Made by a program: the position numbers and the translations under genes. 64,000 bases of DNA from Prorocentrum cordatum. Lineage: Eukaryota; Sar; Dinophyceae; Prorocentrales; Prorocentraceae. Below are positions 39,874 through 49,559 of the stretch, piece after piece. Each line of letters begins with the position of its first letter. The stretch's first letter is position 1. The notes under the pieces are model-generated. The model was not told the DNA's origin. It did not search any database and saw nothing but the letters and a program-made list of their open reading frames with translations. The stretch is taken from NCBI GenBank assembly GCA_963575745.1, contig CAUYUJ010019608.1:1-64000 (forward strand), written 5' to 3'.

Positions 39874-41982
39874 CTAGGCATGGCCCTGTGAATGCCCTGA
39901 GTCGGAGCATGCTGGGTCCCAGGATGCCTTGATCCCGCCGTGCTTGCTCCACGTGATGTGACGTTGCTGGGGGGGCTCGCCGTTCGATGTCTTGCAAATC
40001 CAGAACGCTTTCTGATGCAACAGTAATTTGATATGGCTCCCATTCTCATGCTGGGCCAACGTGTAGCGAGAGCCCCCTAGGCCTTTTGGCAGCTCGCTCT
40101 GGGGGTAGGCCCGACTCGGCACGTTGTTCGGGATCGCGTAGCCCTGAACGGCGATGGCCCCTCTGGGCGCAGGCGGGGGGGGGCGTAAGGAAGGGGAAGG
40201 GGATGGGGGAAGAGTGGCAAGTGGGAGCATGAGGAAGGGCAACCAGAGGAGGAGGTGGAGGAGAGGGAGGAGGAAGATGAGGAGGAGGAAAAGAAGGAGC
40301 AAGAAAGGAGGGGAGGCGCAGGGGCTGACGAGGGAGGAGGTCAGAAGGGGGAAGCGGGATGGAAGATGTGGGGGAGGAGGGGGAGGTCGGACGTCGGATA
40401 AAGGGGGGGAGGAAGGGGGGCAGAGGGGGGGGGGGATGAAGGAGAGGAAGGAGGAGCCTCCTTCTCTTTCCTCATTATGCCCATGGATCGATCCTGCGAC
40501 GACCTCCTTGGTCTGCTTGCCCTTGCGCTGGCCCTTGCTCACCTTGGTCCTGGGCTCGGAGCCGCCGGAGTCCCCGGCGCGCTTCTTGCCCGAGCTGTGG
40601 ACCTCGTCCTTGCCCGAGCTGTGGACCTCGTCCTTGCCCCAGCTGTCGCCCTTGCCTTTGCCCGAGCTGTGGACCTCGTCCTTGCCCGGGCTGTCGCCCT
40701 TGCCCTTGCCGTGCTTGACCTTGCCCGAGCTGTGGACCTAGTCCTTGCCCGAGCCGTCGCCCATGCCCTTGCCCTTGCCCGAGCTGTGGACCTCGTCCTT
40801 GCCCGAGCCGCCGCCCTTGCCCTTGCCGTGCTTGACCTTGCCCGAGCTGTGGACCTCGCCCTTGCCCGAGCCGTCGCCCTTGCCCTTGCCGTGCTTGCCC
40901 TTGCCCGAGCTGTGGATCTCGCCCTTGCCCGAGCTGTCGCCCTTGCCCTTGCCGTGTTTGCCCTTGCCGCTCTGCGGCAATATCTGTTCGATGCTGCTGA
41001 CAGGAGGCGGCGGTGCTGCTGCCATCTCACCTCTGACTTGCTCCACCACTGGCCTGATGGGCTCGGCCCGCGGGCGAAGGCATCGCAAGCGCATGTCCGG
41101 GACAGGGTCTAATGGAGGGCCTTCGCAGCCACACAGCTCAGCAACGTACTCCATGTCTTTGGCGCTGCTCGCCGCCGCATCGCCGTCTTCTTGCGCCTGG
41201 AGCTGGCCAGCCAGGTTAAGGGTGTCTTCTGCCAAGTCGCCGACGTCATCGATCGCCTCGATGCTGGGACTCTCCTCCACCAGGTCGTCGTAGACCTTCC
41301 GGCCACCACCGCTGCCCATGGCTTCGTCCTTGCCGTCGCCCTCTAGCAACTGATCTTGCCCAGCCTCGGCCGGACTCCCCATCGGCCACTCCTGCTCAGC
41401 CTCGGCCTGACTGCCCATCGGCCACTCCTGCTCAGCCGCAGCTAGACTGTCCTCTGGCCACTCCTGCTCAGCCGCAGCTAGACTGTCCTCTGGCCATGGC
41501 TCCTGCTCAGCCGCAGCTAGACTGTCCTCTGGCCATGGCTCCTGCTCAGCCGCAGCTAGACTGTCCTCTGGCCATGGCTCCTGCTCAGCCGCAGCTAGAC
41601 TGTCCTCTGGCCATGGCTCCTGCTCAGCCGCAGCCTGACAGCCATCTATCACGCCGTCGTCGACCGCCATATCCGCGCCGCTTTTGGGCGCGGCGTCGCC
41701 GCCCTCAAAGGGCGCGCGCGAGCCGTCTCGCAAAGCGTCGACCTCCAGATCCTGGCCACCGAAGGGCAACTGCGAACCGCCCTCCAAGGCCCCCCAGGCC
41801 ATGCCGCTCTTGGGCGCGGCGTCGCCGCCCTCAAGGGGCGTGCGCGAGCCGTCTCGCAAGGCGTCGACCCCCGGATTCTGGCCGCCGAAGGGCTTCTGCG
41901 CACCGTCCTCCAAAGCCTTCAAGGCCTTTCCGCTCTCCTCATGCCCGGCGCCGTCGGAGTCGTAGCACAGGTTGCCTTCCAT
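39874..41982 (-). CDS. Repeat-rich acidic/Lys-Gly protein with an in-frame TAG
   Basis: ATG at 41982 (MEGNLCYDSDGAGHEESGKA). Two 37-residue repeats (GDAAPKSG...ALRDGSR) are followed by seven copies of a 12-13 residue unit, AAAEQEPWPEDSL, an acidic region, and GKGKHGKGKGDSSGK/EVHSSGK repeats. In one GKDEVHSS copy GAG has become TAG (40740-40738). The same frame then continues through more GKDEVHSSGK copies to TKVSKGQRKGKQTKEV. After a CT-rich probable intron the last exon (acceptor about 40145) reads GYAIPNNVPSRAYPQSELPK, SRYTLAQHENGSHIKLLLHQ and ITWSKHGGIKASWDP, ending at TAG 39874 or at a TGA four codons later. Function not recognised. Confidence 0.6.
40560..40975 (-). repeat. Coding minisatellite: GKGKGDxSGKGEVHSS repeats
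   Basis: About ten imperfect copies based on CTTGCCCGAGCTGTGGACCT on the plus strand. Comparing copies shows one G-to-T change on the coding strand that makes the TAG at 40740-40738. Confidence 0.9.
41345..41645 (-). repeat. 36-39 bp coding minisatellite
   Basis: Seven units: four near-identical 39-base copies (GACTGTCCTCTGGCCATGGC core) and three shorter 36-base copies, encoding AAAEQEPWPEDSL and variants. Confidence 0.95.
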
Positions 41983-42003
41983 CTCAGAGAACCCGAGACC
42001 AGC

Positions 42004-42609
42004 TTAATCCTCATCTGAAGAGTGGACGTCCACAACTCCCGCGCATGCAGGAGTTCCCGTAGAGCCAGTGCTGGAGCATGTCCTGGGCTTGCGCGCGTAG
42101 CGCGTGCTAGCTTTCAGGCCCCGCGCCCCCGGCGACCGAGATGCCAGGCAGCCCTTCGAGCCTCGCAAGAGCGAGCGCGAGTACTGCAGGCACCTTGTCC
42201 ACAACCCAGCAGCATAGATCGCGATCGCCTCCTTGGTGTCGAGCTTCAGGTCCTTCGCGATCTGGCGGTTCAGGCGAAGCAGATTCCCCTGGAAGTGGTG
42301 ATCCTGCACGCGGGGGACGTCCGCCAAGAAGTACACGCTCGGGATCTTGTCGGGCATCGCGATGATGGCTCCCTTGGTGCAGTGGTAATTGGCAATCAGA
42401 TCGCTTTCCACCGGGCCCCTCAGAACGTCCACTATGTGAATCGGGTGGCGGGTCGCGTCTTCCAGCTGGAGGCTCGTCTTCAGGCCCGGGTCGATTTTCT
42501 TCAGGATCCAGTATGCGCACATAGCAACCTCGCCCATGCAATGCTCACTCTGCAACAGATGGATGGTGTCGTCAACGTCGCCATCATCATCTGCAGTGGC
42601 AGAGGCCAT
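42004..42609 (-). CDS. Uncharacterised 201-residue protein, in the same frame as the next gene
   Basis: ATG at 42609 (MASATADDDGDVDDTIHLLQ), then EHCMGEVAMCAYWILKKIDP, IHIVDVLRGPVESDL, NYHCTKGAIIAMPDKIPSVY and LRLNRQIAKDLKLDTKEAIA, ending DVHSSDED and TAA at 42006-42004. The reading frame continues without another stop for eight codons to the ATG at 41982, so the two ORFs could be one gene if TAA is sense. Function not recognised. Confidence 0.55.
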   Translation of the reverse strand: MASATADDDGDVDDTIHLLQSEHCMGEVAMCAYWILKKIDPGLKTSLQLEDATRHPIHIVDVLRGPVESDLIANYHCTKGAIIAMPDKIPSVYFLADVPRVQDHHFQGNLLRLNRQIAKDLKLDTKEAIAIYAAGLWTRCLQYSRSLLRGSKGCLASRSPGARGLKASTRYARKPRTCSSTGSTGTPACAGVVDVHSSDED

Positions 42610-42822
42610 GTCTACTCTGCTGCGCGGTTTGTAGGGCAGTGGCGGCTGCCTGCCCGTGACCTGCCCGTCGCAATGCCTCCCAATATCGTTCGAGACAAAA
42701 TGGGCGATGGAGGATGGAGAGTGCCCGAATAGGGGAGGGGACCCGACCAAGAACGCCCACAGGGCCACGAAACCTCGCAGGGCCCCAAGGGACAACGCCC
42801 CAAAACGCCCAAGATCACCCAA

Positions 42823-43190
42823 GCTTAAACAACGTCCAAATCGCCAAACATCAACCGATGTTGATTATCATTTTATGTTTGATGGTGGCGCGTGTCATGG
42901 CAATTTTATGTTGATATTCGTAATGATGGCGGATACGATGACGTGTTTTGATCCTGGTGGTGATGATGCGGGTTCTGATGACAAGCTCATGGTGGTGATC
43001 TTGGTGCTGTTGGTGGTTATGATGGCGTTTTGATGGTTGTGACCCTGGTGGTGATGGTAATACTGGCGGTTTTGATGACTGGACTTTTGATTATGGTGGT
43101 GATAGCGCTCATGCTTGCGATTGTTCTTTATCTCCTGAGCCTCACCACGCGAGGCGAAACATGTTATTGTCTTGTGCCTCCGCTGGGCGA
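42823..43190. other. No gene; GGTGAT-rich stretch
   Basis: Degenerate GGTGATG/TTTTGATG words from about 42940 to 43130. No supported frame. Confidence 0.5.
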
Positions 43191-43192
43191 GG

Positions 43193-44430
43193 TTACCGAT
43201 TTCTGGTAATGAATTTGAAGCTGCACGGCAACGTGCGTGCGCCAGCTTCCGCAGGCACGCCCATAACAAAACGCGCGGCAAGCTTCTCACGCATATGCAA
43301 AATTGACTCCTTTCCAGATTGCCGAACAGCCTTTGAACATCTTGCAGCAACGTTGGCGATCTTGCGATCCCACGCCAATTTCAGCATCCAAATCACGCAG
43401 TAAGCATGGAAGTCGTTAGGGCGCCATGTGCGTCAGCCAGCGGTAGCAATTCATGCAGCCAAATCGCACGTCGGCGCAAATCCGATTCCCGCAAATGTTG
43501 AACTACTTTGTCTAAATTTCCTTCGCCTTGCTCACTTCAAGCTGCTCCATTCTTGCCAAATGCATCTCCATGGAGAGCGAAAAGGTTTGACCGCCCTATT
43601 CAATTGCATATTTGTTTGATTGCGCCGCGGTGAATTGCTGGTAGATCTTATACATCGTCATCTCCACGTCGCATCTGATATTGTCCGAGTGGCATGTGAG
43701 TTGATTTTTGTAGCGGCCTGGCAGCAATATCGCAATCATTACGTTTTCACCACCTCCGTTGAGTTCAGTGTAAGCGTCTCCCGACCACAGTGGTACATAC
43801 TGTCGAAAATACGCTAGCATCACAATCAATTGTCTAGGCTCCCGCGTCTCTTCCTCGTTTGGCTTACGGTAAGTTGGCCCCCAAACTTCCACCTTGTAGC
43901 ACGATGGACATGTCATCATTATGCACGCCGACCCCGCCAACCCTGACATAGATTGCCATGCGTTAGTCTTGAACGTCGCTGAATCTTTGAAGCGCCGCGT
44001 CGTATCATCCCGTTCTGTGCCCCAGTGTGGGCTGCCCCAAAACACAAACTCTAGATTCATGTCCATCTCCTTCGCAAACGTATCAAACGGTTTGAACTTC
44101 GTCTGAGTACTAAACCCCGATATGCCAAAGAAAGGCCCTGCTGCGCCCAAGTCGCATAGCACGTTGCTGCTCATGCATGTGCTTTCGTAAGAGCTTGTGT
44201 TGCCCAGGACTTGCGTCGTCGTTGGGCTTCGGCTGCTGCTCCAAGTCTGTAAGTGCCAGGCACTGGCATGGCAAGCCTTTCCCAGATCCCGCGCTAACAT
44301 CATTTCCACAAACAACAACAACATATTCTTGCTCGCTGGAAACAACGCGATCATCGCCCACAACCGGTCCATCATCCAAAACCATGTTCAAATATGTGCT
44401 GGTTGTTATGGCAGCGTCCTGCACCTGCAA
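43193..44430 (-). CDS. Uncharacterised gene with three in-frame TAG codons
   Basis: Reads AAITTSTYLNMVLDDGPVVG, EQEYVVVVCGND, then (after a frame change near 44200) CDLGAAGPFFGISGFSTQTK, LEFVFWGSPHWGTERDD, ACIMMTCPSCYKVEVWGPTY and NKYAIE. TAG at 43598-43596 is followed in frame by GGQTFSLSMEMHLARMEQLE, VSKAKEI, TAG (43514-43512), TK, TAG (43505-43503), FNICGNRICADVRFGCMNCY. At a G3 run on the plus strand (43419-43421), directly before a TAA, dropping one base restores ND-FHAYCVIWMLKLAWDRKI to the end near 43193. Less GC-rich than its neighbours. Function not recognised. Confidence 0.5.
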
Positions 44431-46480
44431 TCTCGAGCGCGAAAGATACCCGTACCCTTACCTAGACAGGGTGGCAAGGGGCCGGGGGGGCGGTTCGTCG
44501 CAGCTGACGGCGGCTGCACAAGTGTAACAACGACAGCCGATCGAGCATTACAGACCGCTGTCTTCTCGGGGCGCACGTCAGCACCGATCGCACGTGCGTT
44601 CGAATCGGCGGAGTGCCCGGCCCTGCGTCGGTTGTTGTCGATGTAGACCAGCTACTGCGGAGGCGCACCCCCAGACACACATCCGGGCGTTGAGGAGTCA
44701 ACGCGCACTCGGGTGCGCATGCGAACAACTCTGGCGCAAACGTCATTGCGCGACAACCGCCCTATCGCGAATTGCTCGATGCAGAGACATCGAGAATCTG
44801 CGCCCTGGGCGAGGTCGCAAGAGGCCGCCCCCCTTGGACGGCCGTCTGCGGATCACCCCAGCTAGGTACGGCTGCCCCATGAAAACCAAAAAAACATACC
44901 CGCACCTAGCCAGGGTGCAGCAGCTCACCCCAGCTAGGTCCGGGTATGTTTCGGTGGTTTCAGGCAGGTCCCCGCGCCTAGCTGAGGTGGCGGCAGGCCC
45001 AAAACGCTCTCGAGCACATATCATGCCCTCCAGAGCCGTCCCCGACGTGGCCGCTGCGGCCCCCTGGGGGCGCGACATTGCAACGTCGTTCCTCGGGGCA
45101 GGCCCAGACGCATTGGTTGCCACGATAGCGAGGAAATGTAACTCTTTATCGGTTGGGACAGGCGCCACCACGCATGGGCGGCTCTGAACCGCGCGCGCAC
45201 CACGATGCCCCGAGACGTCCCTGACAAAAACCAGCGCTAGCCGCTGCAATCAGACACCCACCCATCGAACGCGCCGTTGCGTCTTGACGCGAGGATGCTG
45301 CACTGGCGCGCGCGGGGCAAGCTGACCGGGCACAATAGCAAGCGCCCAGTCCCCCGGACGGCCCATCTCACCTTGGCTGGCCCCGGGCACGGGTATCTTT
45401 CGGACCAATGATGCAAAGCCAAAACAGGCTACGGAGGAGGAAGGTGGAGGAGTGCTTGTGTTTTTGTGTTGGTTCCGGGGACGGGTGGGAAAGGGCGCAA
45501 GATCTTTGCGAGCGCCCGCAAACGGTGCGATTCATAATGCAATGTCATAATTTCATGCGCAGATTCTTCGCACGCGACGACGTCAAGGACGCAAGGGCGG
45601 CCCGCGTTCCCCCCCCCCCAAAAAAAAAAACACGCACACACACACACACGAACACGCACACACACACACACACACACGCGCGCAAAACAAAAAAAAACAC
45701 GCGCACGCGCACGCACGCACGCGCACGCTGCAACATTGCGCGTTATATTATGCTGTGGATTATTATGCTGTCTTCCATGTTTCTTATAGGTGTTTCAGTA
45801 TCGTGTTATGGCATGTACAGTTGAATGTTGATACGTTCTACGGCCCAGGTTTTGTTTGTTTTGCTCGGGGAGGGGGGTTAGGGACAGAGAGAGAGAGGGG
45901 GGAGAGGGGAAGGGAGGGAGAAAAGGGCAAGGGAGTAAAGGGGAAGGGAGACCTCATGCACGCCGCGCGACGCGCACGGGACAACCCCAAGAAGAGGAGG
46001 AGGGGGAAGAAGAGGATGGCGAGTACTGCTGGTAGACCCCGCCCCCACCCCCTCCACCGCCCCCCATTTTACATTGCTCGTTGACCTCCGATCCTCCGCC
46101 CCCCCCGAACCGCTGCCCTCGTGGCAAGGGCCCCCGTCGGGTACAGCGCCCCATGGGCACTGCGCCCCGCTGCCCCCCGGCCCCCGCGGCGCGGCCATGC
46201 AGCCAGGGGGAAGAAGAGCGCGGGGGCCGCAGCCTCCGGCACGCCGAGCCCCGACGACCCAACGGGGTTCCAAGACAGCCCACGAGGCACCCGAGATGGC
46301 CCATGCAGGCCCCGAAAAATTAACAATATTTGCCTAAGAGGGAGACATCGAAGGCCCACCTTGCAAGACGGCACAGACGGCCCAACAGGGTCACAAGACG
46401 GCCCCACGTGGCACCGAAGCAACCTTGCAAACGATGAAGTATAGGCGCGCATTTCAAAAACTGCGCAACTTTCATGGTAC
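44431..46480. other. No supported gene; CA/CACG and GA-rich repeats
   Basis: (CA)n and (CACG)n at about 45640-45730, GGGA-rich text at 45880-45950, and several CCTAGCTNGGG-type short inverted words at 44860-45000. Frames are not protein-like. Confidence 0.5.
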
Positions 46481-48210
46481 ACGAAAGCCTTTCGCGGTCC
46501 ACGAACGCAGCGGTGTTTGCTGCTTTTGTGGCGCGTGGAAAAGTTCGCGCGGAAATTAAAGTGTCTTCTTGTGCATGAAAACTAGCTGATACATGAGCTC
46601 CAGGAAAACCGCGACATTGTTTTGGGTTTTCGTGGGCCCCCACGAACGCACCGCAAAAAAGGTGTTCGGGGTTTTCGCTCGCGTTGGCATGCAAGGATTT
46701 GCTAGAACTTTATGTATTGTGTGTGTTTTTGTTCGTGGAGCTCCGCGCCGCGGAAAGTTTTCCCCGCGCCATTTTGATTTAACTCGTTGCTTTCCACAAC
46801 TTTATGGATGAGCCCCGCGGGCGCCACGAACAGGTTTTCGTTGTTTTCGCGGAGCTCCACGCGCGCCGCGATCGCGCCGCGAAGAGGTTGCCGCGTTTTT
46901 CGTAGAGCTTCACGCGCCACGAAAAGAATCATTTTGATTTAGATATCCTCGCGAGTTGCAACGGGCGCAGCGAGAAAAAAAAAGGCTTTCGTGCATTTTC
47001 AGATTGGGGAAAAAATGGCAAGGCGCGCCATCCAGCAGCTTTTTCGTGCCACGAAAACTTTATACGCTGCCCAGAAAATGTTTTCCTTGGCCCATGGCGC
47101 CGCGAAGAAACAAATTATTCGAGCTCCACGAACGCCGCGAAAAAGTTCTCGTGCGCCACGAAAAAGGTTCTCGTTTTTTTTTTTCTCCGAATACGTTCCA
47201 AAAAACTGATTTCACATTAGCGTGATCTGGCTTTTCGTGCCACGAGAATTCCACGGGCGCCAACCAAAAGTTTTCGTGGTTTTCATGGGGATCCACGAAC
47301 GCCACGAAAAAGGTTAAAGTTTTTCGTGGTTCCAAAAACTGGTTTAAAAATTTCTGGGGCCCTTTAAGGAGGCCGACGGTAACATAGCATTTCGTGACAT
47401 CTACGAGCACCACGAAAAGGTGTTCGTGGTTTTCGTGGAACTCCACGGACGCCACGAAAAAATATTTGCGTGCGCCACGAAAAAGGTTTTCGTGGTTGCA
47501 AAAACTGTTTAAAAAATCTGGTGGCCCTTAAGGAGGCCGACGGTAACATAGCATTTCGTAACATGCTACCACAGCGAAAAGGTTTTCGCGGTTCTCGTGG
47601 ACTTCCACGAACGCCACGAAAAAGGTTCTCGTGCGCCGCGAAAAAGGTTTTCGTTGTTTTTTCGTACATTTCCAAAACTGATTTAAAATTTTCTGGGGGG
47701 CCCTTAGTGAGGCCGACGGTAGCATTGCTTTTTCGTGCCACGAAAATACCACGAGCGCCACGACATGGTTTTCGTTGTTTTCGTGGAATTCCACGAACGC
47801 CACGAAAAGGCTTTCGTGCGCCACGAGAAGGTTATCGTGGTTTTTGTAAACTCCAACAAATGATTTTAAAAATTCTGGGGGCCTTTAAGGAGGCCGACGG
47901 TAACATGGCATTTCGCGCCGCGAAAATTCAACGAGCGCCACAAAAAGGTTTTCGTGGTTTTCGTGGAACCCCACGAACGCTTAAATTTGTCGCGCGCCAC
48001 GAAGAGGTTTTCGTGTCTCTCGTAAATCTCAAAAACTGATTAAAAAAATCTGGGGCCCGGCTTTTTCGAGCAGGAAAATGCCACGAGCGCAACGAAAAAA
48101 TGCATTCGTAGTTTTTCGTGGAGCTCCACGAATGCCGCGAAAAGGTTTCTCGTGCGCCACGAAAAGGCTGTCGCGGTAAATTTGAAGCGATAGCATGGCC
48201 CCACGAAAAC
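46481..48210. repeat. Array of palindromic CGTGGAGCTCCACGA units
   Basis: Dozens of TTTTCGTGG and CCACGAAAA words form dyads centred on GAGCTC or GCGCC. A higher-order unit of about 160-180 bp, marked by AAGGAGGCCGACGGTAACAT, repeats at about 47366, 47527, 47706 and 47886, and weaker marks recur near 49325 and 49365. Confidence 0.88.
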
Positions 48211-48379
48211 TATATAGTTCCATGGGAATTAAAACATAGTATCCCGGCAAGGCAACCTAACAGCGATGTGTAGGAGCATATCTGGAAGCATTCCCCTTAA
48301 GATTCAGATGAGAATCCAGTTGTAGAGTTCTGTTGTTCTCGCAGTCGCAGTCGCATTCGCGATGACAGTCGCAGTGGCA

Positions 48380-48717
48380 ACGGCAGTCGCAGTCACAGCC
48401 TCAGCCTAAGCCTGCCTCAGCCTCAGCCTCAGCCTGCCTCAGCCTCAGCCTCGGCCTGCTTCAGCCTCAGCCTCAGTCTGGCTTCAGCCTCGGCCTCAGC
48501 CTCAGCCTCGGCCTCAGCCTCAGCCTGCATCAGCCTCAGCCTCAGCCTCAGCCTGCCTCAGCACCAGCCTGCCTCAGCCTCAGCCTCAGCCTCAGCCTCA
48601 GCCTCAGCCTCAGTCTGCTTCAGCCTCAGCCTCAGTCTGCCTTCAGCCTCGGCCTCGGCCTCAGCCTGCCTCAACCTCAGCCTGCCTCGGCCGCAGCATC
48701 AGCCTGCCTCAGCATTT
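48380..48717. repeat. (CAGCCT)n hexanucleotide repeat
   Basis: CAGCCT units with CTGCCT and CGGCCT variants. Confidence 0.95.
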
Positions 48718-49195
48718 AAAATGTGGCCCAGGAGTGGAATGCTGGGAACTAGAAGAACACAAACAAAATCATGCCCAGGAATAGAGTTCTGGGAAGTCGA
48801 AGAACACGAAGTGGCTTACAGATGGCTCCGGGCATTCAAAATCTGGCCCGGGAATTGTGTTCTGGGAAATCCAACAGCACGAAGTGGCCTACAGTTGGCT
48901 CCGAGCATCCAAAATGTGGCACGGGAGTGGAGTTATGGGAGGTCGAAGAGCACGAGGTGGCATACAGTTGGCTCCGGGCATTCAAAATGTTGCCCGGGAG
49001 TGGAGTTCTGGGAAGTCGAAGAGCACGAAGTGGCCTACAGTTGGCTCCGGGCATTCAAAATGTGGCCCGGGAATGGAGTTCTGGGAAGTCGAAGAGCACG
49101 AAGTGTGTGACTGTTGGCTCCGGGTATTCAGAATATGGCCCGGGAATTGAATTCTGGGAGGCCGAAGAGCACGAAGAGTGTGACTGTTTGCGAAA
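48718..49195. repeat. 72 bp minisatellite, about seven copies
   Basis: Units contain AAATGTGGCCCGGGAGTGGA, GTTCTGGGAAGTCGAAGAGC and CAGTTGGCTCCGGGCATTC. Because 72 is a multiple of three, plus-strand frames remain open for over 120 codons. I treat these as non-coding. Confidence 0.93.
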
Positions 49196-49559
49196 AAACG
49201 AGCTCGGACCCAGCTCCCCGGATGCCGCCCGGACCCCCCTGTGGAGTCATCTGCTGCTCTCTTTTGACCCCACTAGAAACCTATCAGTCTTCGCTGTTAG
49301 ATAATAATTCAAAAGTTATGCGAAGGCCGACGGAACATCACACAGTAAATTAAAACGCGCTGTGAGGGGCCGACGGGAACATGGAAATTAACATTGTACC
49401 TTGAGGCGCGCCATTTGGAATGTCAGTCCAGTTTGCGTGGGACATATGAAAAAATCGCCGCGTGCATGGCCTAGAAAAGTAAATTCATCCGCTCGGGTGC
49501 TGCGAGGATTCGAAGCCTCGGGAGGGTTCGGGAGGGCTCGGGAGAAACGGCGCACATTA

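Noticed and set aside
46074-46444. Plus-strand Pro/Arg-rich ORFs
   Set aside because: GC-rich sequence open in several frames at once, with no recognisable motif or consistent protein signal.
49114-49353. Plus-strand ORFs through the 72 bp minisatellite
   Set aside because: Open only because the unit is a multiple of three; no start context or independent protein-like extension.
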